Positions 1 to 11,977 of a stretch of 64,000 bases of DNA are shown piece by piece. The notes under the pieces are model-generated. The model was not told the origin of the DNA and did not search any database. It worked only from the letters and a program-made list of their open reading frames with translations. A program made the translations under genes and the position numbers. The DNA lies in the NCBI GenBank assembly GCA_007570785.1, contig ML660774.1:12816845-12880844 (forward strand), read 5' to 3'. How positions within the stretch are numbered: the stretch's first letter is position 1; each line of letters begins with the position of its first letter. The stretch comes from Antilocapra americana. Its lineage: Eukaryota > Chordata > Mammalia > Artiodactyla > Antilocapridae.

Positions 1-98
1 GCTTCTGGCTTACTTCACTCTGGATAATGGGCTCCAGTTTCGTCCATCTGAGTAGAATTGCTTCAAATGAATTTTTTTTTAATGCTGAGTAATATTCC
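1..98 (-). mobile_element. Young ruminant L1, 3' fragment cut by window start
   Basis: The sequence is antisense to the end of L1 ORF2 and the start of its 3'UTR. It matches 63614-63712 of this window base for base except for one T in a T-run. The left part lies outside the window. The right edge changes abruptly into a CHR SINE at about 99, so only a short piece of the L1 is present on this side. Confidence 0.85.
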
Positions 99-345
99 TT
101 TCTAGTTGTGATGCATGCACGTCTCATTGCTGTGGCTTCTCTTCTTGCGGAGCACAGACTCTGGGGTACATTGGTTTCAGTAGCTACGACATGAGGGCTC
201 AGTAGATGCAACTCCCAGGCTCTAGAGCCCAGGCTCAATAGTAGTGGTGCATGGGCTTAGTTGTTCTGTGCCATGTGTTCCCTGATCAGGGATCAAACTC
301 CTGCATTGGCAGGTGGATTCTCTACCACTGAGCCACCATACCATT
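99..345 (-). mobile_element. CHR-type SINE (tRNA-Glu derived)
   Basis: On the plus strand it reads as the reverse complement of the cetartiodactyl CHR SINE. It has the recurring phrase for 'cattgctgtggcttctctt', the 'ggctctagagcccaggctc' block, and the antisense tRNA-like head ending 'ctaccactgagccacca' at about 325-341. It is diverged and lacks the 5'-most bases of the consensus head. It carries no coding capacity. Confidence 0.8.
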
Positions 346-1240
346 TTAAGCCCTCATACCATCTTTAATATAATATTTTAATGATAATTATATTGAAGTT
401 GATAATTTTTCCTCCAGAAGTCATTTTCTGGAAATAACCTCCATTTATAAATTTAATTTTTATTAATTGATATAATAACTGCTCAGGTTACTTTTCATTT
501 TTATTATCTTACGAAAATTACTTGTTATATCAATTTCAATTTTTTCCCACTTAAAGTTTCTAACTTTGATTCTTGTTCAATTTTGATTTGAATTTGATTT
601 TTATTCAATTTGATTCTTGTTCAATTTTCTGTCCATTTCAAATTTTAAAATACTACAATTTTCTATTATACATTTGTCGACTATTTTCTGCTACTAAGTC
701 TAACTTATCTAAGTCATATATAGCAATTAAAATGTTATCTGGATTATTTATTTCCTCTATTTTTTATCAATAACAAATATTAAAACTTGTAGTTTTAGCC
801 ATATTAATTTAGTTTTTTGTTGATTACTGTTACTAATAATGTTTATTATGAGTTGGAAATACCTAATAATTTTACTGATTTATTAAGTAGGTCATGACAA
901 AATAGTAATTAATTTGGTGAGAGAGAAAGGGAAAAAGTAGAGAAGAAACTGGGAATATTGACAAACCAACTCACAGGGAGAGACTTATCCATATAGAGAA
1001 AGGGAGATAGGCTAGACATTTATGGTCACCTTGAATTCCCATCTCTATCTCCTTATCTCAGCAAGATAAAGAATTGAGCCTTACAGAGCAGAGCATGATA
1101 ATTATAACCATTTGACCCATTAGAGATCAGTGTGTCTACATGTGTTAGCATGCATGTATGTGTGTAAACAAAGTATAAAGAGAAAGTCAAATAAGATACA
1201 AGACTCAGAAATACTTTAACATCTAGCACTTACAATATAA
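346..1240. other. AT-rich single-copy sequence, no gene seen
   Basis: This stretch has runs of A/T with frequent stops in all frames and no recognisable repeat apart from a short tandem duplication at 565-628. The 66-residue frame at 573-773 is low-complexity translation of AT-rich DNA and is not a gene. Confidence 0.6.
565..628. repeat. 44-bp imperfect tandem duplication
   Basis: The 20-mer tttgattcttgttcaatttt occurs at 565-584 and again at 609-628, a spacing of 44 bp. The intervening bases are further Ttga/Ttca-rich variants. This looks like replication slippage in AT-rich DNA. Confidence 0.7.
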
Positions 1241-3006
1241 GAGTCAGTCAGTCAGTAAGTTCAATCACTCAGTCGTGTCTGACTCTTTGCAACCCAATGA
1301 ACCTCAGCACGCCAGGCCTCCCTGTCCATCACCAACTCCTGGAGTCCACCCAAACCCATGTCCATTGAGTCAATGATGTCATGCAATGATCTCACTCTCT
1401 ATTGTCTTTTTCTACTCCTGCCCTCAATCTTTCTCAGCATCAGGGTCTTTTCAAATGAGTCAGCTCTTCATATGAGGTGGCCAAAGTATTGGAATTTCAG
1501 CTTCAACATCAGTCCTTCCAATGAACACCCAGGACTGATCTCCTTTAGGATGAACTGGTTGGATCTCCTTGCAGTCCAAGGGACTCTCCAGAGTCTTCTC
1601 CAACACCACAGTTCAAAAACATCAATTCTTCACTGCTCAGCTTTCTTTATAGTCCAATTCTCACATTGATACATGAATACCAGAAAAACCATAGCCTTGA
1701 CTAGATGCACATTTGTTGACAAAGTAATGTCTCTGCTTTTCAATATGCTGTCTGGGTTGGTCATAACTTTCCTTCCAAGGAGTAAGCATCTGTTAATTTC
1801 ATGGCTGCAATCACCATCTGCTGTGATTTTGGAGCCCAGAAAAATAAAGTCAGCCACTGTTTCCACTGTTTTCCCATGTATCTGCCATGAAGTGATGGGA
1901 CCGGATGCCATGATCTTAGTTTTCTGAATGTTGAGCTTTAAGCCAACTTTTTCACTCTCCTCTTTCACTTTCATCAAGAGGCTCTTTAGTTTTTCACTTT
2001 CTGTCATAAGGGTGGGGTCATCTGCCTATCTGAGGTTATTGATGTTTCTCCCAGCAATCTTGATTCCAGCCTGTGCTTTTCCAGCCCAGCATTTCTCATG
2101 ATGTTCTCTGTATATAAGTAAATAAACAGGGTGACAATATAAAGCCTTGATGTACTCCTTTTCCTATTTGGAACCTGTCTGTTGTTCCGTGTCCAGTTCT
2201 TCCTGACGTGCATACGGGTTTCTCAAGAGTCAGGTCAGGTCATCTGATATTCCCATCTCTTTCAGAATCTTCCACAGTTTGTTGTGATCCACACAGTCAA
2301 AGGCTGTGGCATAGTCAAGAAAGCAGAAATAGATGTTTTTTCTGGAACTCTCTTGCTTTTTCAATGATCCACCAGATGTTGGCAATTTGATCTCTGGTTC
2401 CTCTGCCTTTTCTAAAAACAGCTTGAACATCTGGAAGTTCATGGTTCACGTATTGCTGAAGCCTGGCTTAGAGAATTTTGAGCAATACTTTACTAGTGTG
2501 TGAATTGAGTGCAATTGTGTGGTAGTTTGAGCATTCTTTGGCATAGCCTTTCTTTGGGATTGGAATGAAAACTGACCTTTTTGAGTCCTGTGGCCACTGC
2601 TGAGTTTCCAATTTGCTGGCATATTGAGTGCAGCACTTTCACAGCATCATCTTTCAGGATTTGAAATAGTTCAACCTGAATTCCATCACCTCCACTAGCT
2701 TTGCTCATAGTGATGCTTCCTAAGGCCCACTTGACTTCACATTCCAGGATGTCTGGCTCTAGGTGATTGATCACACCTTTGTTATTATCTGGATCATGAA
2801 AATCTTTTTTGCACAGTTCTTCTGTGTATTCTTGCCACCTCTTCTTAATATCTTCTGCTTCTGTTAGGTCCCTACCATTTCTGTCCTTTATGGAGCCCAT
2901 CTTTGCATGAAATGTTCCATTGGTATCTCTAATTTTCTTGAAGAGATCTCTAGTTTTTCCCATTCTGTTGTTTTCCTCTATTTCTGTGCACTGATCACTG
3001 AGGATC
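1241..3006 (-). mobile_element. BovB (RTE) LINE, 5'-truncated
   Basis: The plus strand starts with the inverted BovB 3' tail (cagtcagtcagtaag...cactcagtcgtgtctgactc) and runs through the reverse-transcriptase region to the point where BovB sense would read 'gatcagtgcacagaaatagagg'. It is about 1.77 kb against roughly 3.2 kb for a complete element. The endonuclease half is absent. No clear target-site duplication was found. Confidence 0.95.
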
Positions 3007-3029
3007 AATTGATATGAGTGAATTATCAC
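1630..3029 (-). pseudogene. BovB reverse transcriptase remnant
   Basis: The minus strand carries blocks of the BovB RT in several frames. 2493-3029 covers the upstream RT region (KKRWQEYTEELCKK, ASGGDGIQVELFQILKDDA). 2230-2442 carries AFDCVDHNKLWKILKEMG. 1630-2007 covers the palm and later region (KLNIQKTKIMASGPITSW). The catalytic YADD tyrosine codon at 2026-2028 is a TAG stop, giving *ADD at 2017-2028. Frameshifts separate the blocks, so it cannot make enzyme. It would have performed target-primed reverse transcription of BovB RNA. Confidence 0.9.
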
Positions 3030-3042
3030 TATTAAGAATGAA

Positions 3043-3285
3043 GACTAACACTTATGGAGGAGTTATATCTAGGCACTTCTCTGTGTGTTGACATTCATTA
3101 TCCCAGATATCCCTTCAGAAACCACATGTGGGCAGCATAACTATCATCCTCATTGAGCACACTAGGCTCGTAGAGACTGAGGTACCCTAGGGAATCCAGC
3201 TAGAATGGGGGCAACAGACTTTAGACTGAGCCAATCTACCTCCAGAGTCTTGGGTTCTACCTGCCGTATTATACTTAGCACAGAC
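3043..3285 (+). mobile_element. MIR SINE
   Basis: The sequence follows the mammalian-wide MIR core in order: 'actaacacttatgg', 'attcattatccca', 'gactgaggtaccctaggg', 'ccagctagaatgggggcaac' and a final 'gggttctacctgcc'. It is heavily diverged, as expected for an element older than the placental radiation. It starts just outside the BovB edge. Confidence 0.75.
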
Positions 3286-4511
3286 ACAGCATTAGAAAAC
3301 ATTTTGAACAATTTTTCCTTTTCAGTTCCTTATTCAATAAGTATATGAGGTGCAGCACAGTGCTAACTCACGGTGACTGCCACAGTATGAATGTCTTTCC
3401 TTCCTCCCAGTTTGCAAAGCCTCCTCTTCTGAACTCCTTTCTCAGTAATTGTCCAGCTTCTTTTGGCCCCAGTAGGTCATTCCACTGAGTTTAGGTCTGT
3501 TATAAGGTAGAGTTGGTGTACATATGTTTCATCCGAAAAAGTGGATAATATGGAGAATAAATGGTACTTGTTTTGCTGTCATGTCTAATAAAACTGTGCT
3601 AAGCAATTGCTACACAGCAACTCATTACAAAAGGCTCAAAATTATGCTTATCTTTATTTTTCTGGAATTGTTTTGATAAATGTCCCAACATGTTCATCTA
3701 CTCCCTGGACTTGCTGATTGTCCTGGAACAAGGATTTGCCAAGCAGAAAAGGAAATTCCTGCCATCCTCTTGCCAGACCTCACTCCCCTCCCAGCCTTCA
3801 GAATAAGCAAAATGTAGATGTGTCCTCAATTTTTATTCAAAATGCAAGGTTTTACTTTTTTTCTTACGAACAAAATTAATCACCCATTTTCCCCAGCCTA
3901 CACCTGAGGAAATGACTCACCTGGGGTTGGATCATATGTAGCCCCAAATCCCTTGAATCCCTTTGGACACAGCTCCTCCCAGGGAAGTAAAATGAGAGGA
4001 TAAGTGGGTGATGTCTTCTTGGGGTGGAGTGTGGGGGGAGGAGTTGGGTTTGATCTTTTTGAATATAGGTAACCTTCTTCAGATTCGTCCTTTTCTCAAA
4101 AAATGCAATAACGATTTTATGTTTTCCATTCCCCCTGCCTTTTTTTCTATGAAATTTATTATTTCCACATTAAAAGATTTTTTGAGGCATGTTTTTTCTT
4201 TATTTTTAGCCACACAGTGATCCTATACAGCTGCCCAAAATAGGAAACCATCAAAAGTCATAAACCTGCCCACATGAGTTCTGATTACACAAAAGCTACA
4301 AAGCCCCAGTTGTATACAAATTTCAGGCAATAAGGCTTACAAACCTGTGTGTAATAAAACTAATGTAAACAGTGGGTGCAGCAGGAGGGTCAAAGGCTAC
4401 ATAGGGATGACCACTCATAGTCAGTTTGTACCCAGGTGCCAGTACCAGCCAGTCCCCAGAATCTGGTCATTTTTTTATGTACAAAAATAAAAGAAAGAAA
4501 TATGAGGGAAA
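3286..4511. other. Single-copy sequence, no gene seen
   Basis: No family-level repeat or coding frame is recognisable here. The 70-residue frame at 4008-4220 has no domain features and its composition follows local G- and T-runs. Confidence 0.55.
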
Positions 4512-4526
4512 ATAAAACATTATCTT

Positions 4527-4870
4527 TCTAAAAATTATTATTTTTTAATGTATTTCTTTATATATTTTTGGCCATGTTGGATTTTCATTGCTACACAGGG
4601 TTTTTTCTAATTGTGGAGAATGGAGGCTGCTCTCTAGGTGTGATGTGCAGGCATCTCATTGCAGTGGCTTTTCTTGCTTCAGATCAGAGGCTGTAGGGTT
4701 TGAGGGCTTCAGTAGTGGCGGCTCATGGGCTCTAGAGCACAGGCTCAATAGTTGTGACACTTGAGCTTAGTTGTTCCACGGCATGTGGGATTTTTCTGGG
4801 TCAGTTCGAACCCGTGTCTCCTGCATTGGCAGGCGAACTCTTTACCACTGAGCCACCAAGGGAGCCCAGG
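4527..4870 (-). mobile_element. CHR-2-like SINE with target-site duplication
   Basis: The antisense CHR body contains 'ctctagagcacaggctcaat' and 'ggcatgtgggatttttctgg', and ends in the inverted tRNA head 'taccactgagccaccaaggg'. Flanking copies at 4512-4526 and 4871-4885 match at 13 of 15 positions, consistent with an old target-site duplication. The head on the minus strand would hold the RNA polymerase III A and B boxes, but both are mutated. Confidence 0.85.
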
Positions 4871-4885
4871 ATAAAGCATCATCTT

Positions 4886-7678
4886 GCAGAAAGCACATAA
4901 CAATCTACTATCTCTACAGTGATTTTGTTCCTACCTATATTTGGAGAGGATTTGGGACTCTGGTTGTAGAATTAGATGTTAAGCTCTCTGAGCCAAGAAT
5001 CTGGTCCCTACCTAAAGTTTAGTCACCATGCATGCACAGCATAGTGAATCTTGACCCCTGGGGTCTCCATGAGCAGCCTCTGGTGACAGCTTGCTACAAA
5101 ACCATAAGCAGCATTTTCTTTAAATAATGGATTTTAAAAAGACATCAAGAATCTTAACAGTTTGCTCACCACTATAAGAAGTCTAGAGAAAATAGGAGTT
5201 TTGAACCAAATTCCTACCTAGGAAGACCTTTAGGGATACGCAGGTGTGTATGAGTTCTTTGAAACACTCAAGCCTCCTGTTGGTCCTGAACACAGAATTA
5301 GCCTCCGGCTTTGACATAATGACCAAATGTGTTATATAAAGTAACACCTTGACCTGAAATAGCACTGCTAGGCATGATGATCCCCCTATAATGTATCCAG
5401 TTACATAAAAAATAGGAAATAGGAGGTTCTTATTGTTTTTCTCTAGGCTAAATGGTTGTCTTCTTTTATAAAAACAATCGGCTGCATTTCTTCTTTGAAT
5501 TGTCTATTATTTTAATTAGAGAACTGGAAAAATTTCTCTCCTGTTACACCTCCCCATCCCTGTTGAACTCTGATGACTAGTTTCAAGCTGTCAGGACGAG
5601 GGGTTCTTTTTCTCCACATCAAAACTAACTCGTTTTTCTATTTTTGTGCTCAAGTGAGCAAATTAAGAAGAAGGTAAAATGAATAAATCTTCATTACACC
5701 CCAGAAAAGAAACTTGTAAACTGCTTACTAAAGCTCTACCAGGCAAATTACATGGAAAAGAAGTCCTTATTACACCAGCAGGTTGGATGACTTCTTTTTT
5801 TAACAGTTGGGAAGAATCCTGGAAGTGTAAATACCCTAATTTCACACCTGGCCCAAATACGTCGGGAGTGATCCACCTTTTACATTTGAAGCATCAGTCT
5901 GTCTTACTGTAGAATGGAGTAGGTTGTATTTGAAGGCAAGTTTTTAAATAAAACTTTTCTAGACTCCTTAAAATTCTGCTTTCTCATGGTACATATGAGC
6001 TTGCTCTTTTCTCTAGAATTTTTTCTTCTCCCACTCTCCTCTCCTCAGTATATATTAAGTAGATAGGCTCACTTTCCTAAGGATATTTTTATTCCAAGTT
6101 TTAAATTCATTTAAATGTTGGGTTTGACAATTTTTTGCCACACTTTGTGGTCTGAAAGCAATTATATGACAGGAAACACTGCCAGTAGGGTGTCAATGGG
6201 AATACTGCATTGTCTTCCTCTAAATAAGTTCAACACCCCTTCCATCATTCCTAGCTATTGAATATTATAATAAAAGCATGCATACAGGGTGGCAGTACAC
6301 AAGTTATTTTTCAAGCTCTCTCAATATTGTTGCAAGACTTCATTCAGCGAAATTCAGGTTGCCAGCTCTTCTCCACAAAACCGGCATCATGTAAAATCAG
6401 TGTGTGCCAATGACGATCACCCATATCCTCCATAGCGCCAACTAAGCACTCTTAGTTAAGAGAATTCTTTTGAATTCAAATGAAATCTAGTGTATTTTAT
6501 TCCATAGGATGTTTTTTACATACAAGCTTGTGTAAATTTAAAAGAAATACATTAAATTAATTACATGATTCTTTAAAGGACAGAATTGCCTGAGTTTTGT
6601 ATGGATTTTTATTTTTATTTTAATGTTTTCCTGGTGGGCATCATCAGAGGCTATGTTAATTCATGTGCTGTATTTTTGACAACATGTGCTCAGAAGGTAA
6701 CGCTAGCTCAGCTTTCAGCACAATGTTAAGTTTTAGAAATCTTAAGGGAAATTTAGTGATAACCCCTATTATCAAAAGAAATACTTAAAAATGATTATCA
6801 CTTGGTATATGAATTACTTGAGATGGAATCTGGCTCTCCAAATTGTTAACTGTTGACATAGTATGATGGAAGAAATAAAATCATTTCATGCCATTTCACT
6901 TAAAAATAACTTTTTCTCAAGATCCACAAATATTTATATACCCCAATACTATTTATCCTAAGATGAATAGAGTATATTCTCAAAAAATAAAAATAACTCA
7001 ACAAATCTGTGATATTTGGAAACTTCTGATATGGCAATATCTAGAATAATCTTCAAACTGAAAATTCTTTTATATTTGGTTGCCATAGACCCAATATCAA
7101 GTTACCTTAATCTTTTATGCTCCAGTGTTCTGGATGTCTCCTACTCTCCTGGGTTTTCTTTTTTTTTTTTTCCTGTCTTTCTTTTTTCTAAGCTCTAAGA
7201 TTACTGTAAGGGGTCAGGGGATCCTACCTAGAACACAGAGACCAGGCTCGTCTCTGCTGTTGACAGGAATGTTTGGGCCTCGCTTCCTTCTCCATATCCT
7301 CTCTGAACTGACTTTACAACCGTTTACTTTGTTGTAATCACCTTCTGTTGCAAGTGTGAGTGCTAAGACTCCAGTTCCAAGCAGCCCTTCTGGACCAGGT
7401 ATTGGTCAAAACCAAGATTTTCTTTTTGGTTGGCTGGTTTGTCATTTTTATTTTGTTTCCATAGGGTGAAATTTATCATAGTTATCTGTCTTATTCAACT
7501 CACAAACACAATATTTGTTATATCCATATTTTTAGCTAGAGAAATAAATAACAAACAATAAATATGATTAAGCAAATTGTATCACATTTTAGAAGGTAAA
7601 AAGTTCTAAGAAAAAAAAAACGGCCAATTAAGAGAGATCCAGACTTAATAATGAGAAGGTTACATTTTTTGATAGGGT
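4886..7678. other. Long single-copy AT-rich stretch, no gene seen
   Basis: I find no repeat family, no codon-biased frame and no splice-bounded exon candidate that I can support. Two overlapping frames on opposite strands at 5663-5912 (60 and 77 residues) resemble no protein I know. T-runs occur at 7159-7172, and an A-run ends near 7620. Confidence 0.55.
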
Positions 7679-7685
7679 AGTAAGA

Positions 7686-8540
7686 GAGTTCACTTCAGTC
7701 GCTCAGTCGTGTCTGACTCTTTACGACCCCATGGACTGTAGCATGCCAGGCCTCCCTGTCCATCACCAACTCCCAGAGTTTACTCAGACTGAAGCCCATT
7801 GAGTCAGTGATGCCATCCAACCATCTCATCCTCTGTTGTCCCCTTCTCCTCCTGCCTTCAATCTTTCCCAGCATCGGGGTCTTTTCAAATGAGTCAGTTC
7901 TTTGCGTCAGGTGGCCAAAGTATTGGAGTTTCAGCTTTAGCATCAGTCCTTCTAATGAACACCCAGGACTGATTTCCTTTAGGATGGACTGGTTGGCCCT
8001 CCTTGTAGTCCAAGAGACTCCAAGAGTCTTCTCCAACACCACAGTTCAAAAGCATCAATTCTTTGGCACTCAGCTTAACCTTTTCCAGTCCTGTGGCCAT
8101 TGCTGAGTTTTCCAAATTTGCTGGCATATTGAGTGCAGCACTTTCTCAGCATCATCTTTTAGGATTTGAAATAGCTCAACTGGAATTCCATTACCTCTAC
8201 TAGCTTTGTTGGTAGTGATGCTTCCTAAGGCCTACTTGACTTCACATTCCAGGATGTCTGGCTCTAGGTGATTGATCACACCATCGTGATTATCTGGGTC
8301 ATGATGATCTTTTTTGTTTAGTTCTTCTGTGTATTCTTGCCACCTCTTCTTAATATCTTCTGCTTCTGTTAGCTTCATACCATTTCTGTCCTTTATTATG
8401 CCCATCTTTACATGACATGTCCTGCTGGTATCTCTACTTTTCTTGAAAAGTCTCTAGTTTTTCCCATTCTATTGTTTTCCTCTATTCTTTGCACTGATCA
8501 CTGCAGGAGGCTTTCTTACCTCTCCCTGCTATTCTTTGAA
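7686..8540 (-). mobile_element. BovB LINE with large internal deletion
   Basis: The first part (7686-8075) is the inverted BovB 3' end. At about 8075-8078 the sequence jumps from the 'ggcactcagctt' region straight to the 'ccttttccagtcctgtggcc' region, which in other copies here lies roughly 1.2-1.3 kb further 5'. It then continues to 'cttgctattctttg'-type sequence near 8537. The catalytic RT segment is therefore missing. The frame at 7695-8042 is the BovB C-terminal region ([35 protein letters not shown]). Confidence 0.93.
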
Positions 8541-9078
8541 TAAAGAGAAGCCCTTGGTGAAAAACAGCATTTGAGCAAAGACTTCTTTTTAATTTAATCA
8601 TCAAAGAGAGCGAATTCTGAGAAATGTTAAATAACTGCAAGAAAACAATTACTTAGTCAGTTAGAGGGATAAAGCTAAATTACTGAGTGTTTGGTGTTTG
8701 GTGAGCATATACTTGGGCATGTGCTTATTAGTAACTCCAAATAGATGGCACCAGGTAACCAGAGCTAGTGAACAGAACTTATTTTCAGGGAAGATTGCTC
8801 ACCAAGAGAAAAGTTAACACGTTGGTCCTTGTTTATAAGTTTGACATTTACTCCTTCCTTTGGTAAACACACACTTACTTTGACAGGACCCAAGCAGATT
8901 TTCCTTCTTTTTTTTTTTTTTTTTTTTTTTTGGTCTGTTTATCAATGAGTATCCCTTTCCTGAGTATTTAAAGATATGAAATTAGCACCTGCATGTCAAA
9001 GCCACCAGATTCAATCATGAGAAATACTACCTCAGAGTTTTCCTTCAAAGTCCTGTAGTTTTTCAAGTTTTCTCCCCA
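8541..9078. other. Single-copy sequence with a 22-bp T-run
   Basis: No gene is seen. The T-run at about 8910-8931 is not attached to a recognisable LINE or SINE body, and may be the tail of a lost element or simple slippage. Confidence 0.5.
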
Positions 9079-9262
9079 TTAAAAATGTATGTGTGCTGTG
9101 CTTAATCACTCAGTCATGTCCAATTCTTTGTGACCCCACGAACTGTAGCCCACCAGGCTCCTCTGTCCATGGGATTCTCCAGGCAAGAGTACTGGACTGG
9201 GTGACCATGCCTTCCTCCAGGGGATCTTCCCAACCCAGGGATCAAACTCAGGTCTCCTGCAA
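9079..9262 (-). mobile_element. Bov-tA SINE, antisense
   Basis: It begins with the inverted BovB-like tail (cttaatcactcagtcatgtcc), continues through 'ccaccaggctcctctgtcc' and 'gggatcttcccaacccaggg', and stops at 'ggtctcctgca'. The distal part of the tRNA-like head is missing. Confidence 0.92.
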
Positions 9263-10828
9263 AAAATTTATATATCTGTTTACATTTTTTTTTTAAAATA
9301 TACTCCATTGCCAGAATAATATAATGAGCAGTACAGTTACCGGAAATGGACCAACAGGTTCAAGTGAACTAGTTAGCAAATACATTTCTAGAAACGCTTG
9401 CTATTTTGGATGAGTTATTGATTTCAGCTGTGAACAGTCTATGGGTACCTTGCTTGTTTCATTTTTTAATGCTAACAGACTCATTTGTTAGAACCAGCAT
9501 GACACATTTTAGAAATACTTTTGAAAGTGACTTTTGAGCACTTATCTACCAGGTCTGTAAGTGTTTGGAACATTAACTGCAGAACACATGAACAGCTATT
9601 AATTGATTTTCTCTCTCATAATAGGAAGAGTCTACGGTACTGTTCTGTGACAAAACAATACAGTTATTGTTATACTGACATCTCTGAAAATAGAAGGAAG
9701 CAATGGTAATGAAGCTTCCTACTCTTCAAATCAGCCTTAAGCTGTGCTACTTTTTTTTCAATTGTCCTTGACTATTTTTTATTTACTGAAATGCCCTGGC
9801 ATGAAATTTAATAAAATGATTTGAATTGCATGTATTTATTACCCTGATTTAGGAACTACTACTAATCAGTAATAAGATCAAGAGTAGAGAGAGGTTTTTT
9901 TTTTTTTTAACCTTTTAAAATTTTTTCTACCTGAAATTTGGGGAAGCATGCTTTTGTGCATTGTTCTGTCAGAACAATCTACTCTATAACTAAGCTGTGT
10001 TGCTTCTGGCTATAGAATATATTGTAGTGAGTTTCAGCTTGTATGAAAGGAGAAGTCTTTTCCTTGAGGACTCTATTCCCATTTCACCAGGTAAAAAATT
10101 TCAGCCTTCCATCATTGTACCTATGTCTCTGTGCATGTATACATACACACTTAAAGGTATTCTGGTTTTTATAGATGGAATCCATTAATTCTTCTTAAAA
10201 AAGAGTCTATTTCTTTTATCTGTTAAAATTCGAGATATTCCCCACAACCAGTGTTTGACTTGTTTGCAGTGTCTAAAAAAATTCTCAGAAGATTCCTGCT
10301 AACATCTCAGAAGTATGAATTGATACCATCTTCACAAGTTGGTAAATTTAAGTCAAGTTTAAAGTGTTTGTTAAAGTAAAAGAAGTACACCATCCATTAA
10401 GCATACTTGATGCCTAAAATATAAAAGCCAAGAAAAGCACCTCTAGCCAGGCAGTAGTTTTCTCTCTCTACAAATATTTTTGCTCCTTTTGCTCTTCTGT
10501 GGGATGGAGTCTGCAATTGGCTCAAGAAATGTTATTTAAATTCACAATCTTAGTGAGCAGCATTGTTTCAGAATTGAAAGAAACAGTCTCTGAGGAGGCA
10601 AACTAAATATTGTGTGAAGAACATATCTCTAGGGCAAATATTTCCCATTTTCAGCTTCTTACAACTCAGCCCTCTCCAAGGAAGTTTCCTAATACTTTCA
10701 TTTATAATCTGAATGATCTTTTTGACAGCATATCTCCTCCTCTGACCTGCCACTTGCTTCTGCCTCCCCACACATGCGGTCATAGATAGAGGCGTGAACA
10801 GACAAAAAGCTTTTCCTGAATAGTGGAC
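9263..10828. other. Single-copy sequence, no gene seen
   Basis: AT-rich DNA with T-runs near 9287-9296 and 9895-9909. The short frames at 9521-9709 and 9997-10188 have no features of known proteins. Confidence 0.55.
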
Positions 10829-10883
10829 ATATTATATATATAATATATAATATTAATATTAATAATATATAATACATATATAT
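10829..10883. repeat. AT-rich microsatellite, left of BOV-A2
   Basis: Imperfect (TA)n/(TAA)n sequence of about 55 bp directly abuts the BOV-A2 element. A second (TA)n tract lies on the other side at 11145-11176. Confidence 0.8.
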
Positions 10884-11144
10884 GAGAGGGAAATGGCAAC
10901 CCACTCTAGTATTCTTGCCTAGAGAATCCCATGGACAGAGGAGCCTGGTGGGCTGCTGTCCATAAGGTCGCACAGAGTTGGACACAACTGAAGAGACTTA
11001 GCATGCATGCATGCATTGGAGAAGGAAATGGCAACCCACTCCAGTATTCTTGCCTGGAGAATCCCAGGGACAGGGGAGCCTGGTGGGCTGCTGTCTGTGG
11101 GATTGCACAGAGTCAGACATGACTGAAGCAACTTAGCAGCAGCG
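10884..11144 (+). mobile_element. BOV-A2 SINE (dimer)
   Basis: Two Bov-A units stand in tandem. Unit one runs from 'ggaaatggcaacccactcta' to 'gacacaactgaagagactta', then an (ATGC)n-like linker, and unit two from 'ggagaaggaaatggcaaccc' to 'gactgaagcaacttagcagc'. Each unit derives from the BovB 3' region and there is no tRNA head. The AGC/TA-rich end is a usual microsatellite seed. Confidence 0.95.
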
Positions 11145-11176
11145 TGTATATATATATATATACATATATATATACA
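11145..11176. repeat. (TA)n microsatellite after BOV-A2
   Basis: Uninterrupted and near-perfect TA/TATACA units follow the 3' end of the SINE. This is likely a length-polymorphic tract. Confidence 0.85.
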
Positions 11177-11977
11177 CATGCATATAAACTTCACTGCAAT
11201 ATTGAGTAAGTAGAAAGACAGATTTCCCACTTAGTTATTTAGTGTTCTCATATCTCATTAATTTAAAAAAAATTTAATTGAAGGATAATTGCTTTACAGA
11301 ATTTTGTGGTTTTCTGTCATACATCAACAAGAATCAGCCATAGGTACACCCATGTCCCTTCCCTCCTGGGCCTCCCTCCCATCTCCCTCCCCAGCCTACC
11401 CTTCAGCCTGTCTCAGAGCCCCTGTTTGAGTTCCCTGAGTCATACAGCAAATTCCAGGTGGCTATCTGTTTTACATATAGCACTGTAAATTTCTATGTTA
11501 CTCTCTCCATACATCCCCCCTTCTCCCTTCTCTTCTCCCACCATGTCCCCTAGATCTGTTCTCTATGTCCGTTTCTCCACTGCTGTCCTGGAAATAAATT
11601 CATCAGTGCCATTGCTCCAGATTCCATATATACGTGTCAGTATATGATATTTATATTTCTCTATTTCACTCTGTATAATGGGTTCTAGTTTTGTCCACCT
11701 CATTAGAACAGATTAAAATATATCCTTTTTAATGGCTGAGTAGTATTCCATTGTATATATGTACCACAGCTTCTTTATCCATTCATCTGTCAGTGGACAT
11801 CTAGGTTCCTTCCATGTTCTAGCTATTGTAAATTATGCTGCAGTGAACATTGGGGTACAGGTGTCTTTTTCAGTCTTGATTTCCTCAGGGTATATGCCTA
11901 CAAGTGGGATTGCTGGGTCATATGGTGGTTTTTATTCCTAGCTTTTTAAGGAGTCTCCATACCATCTTCTATAATGG

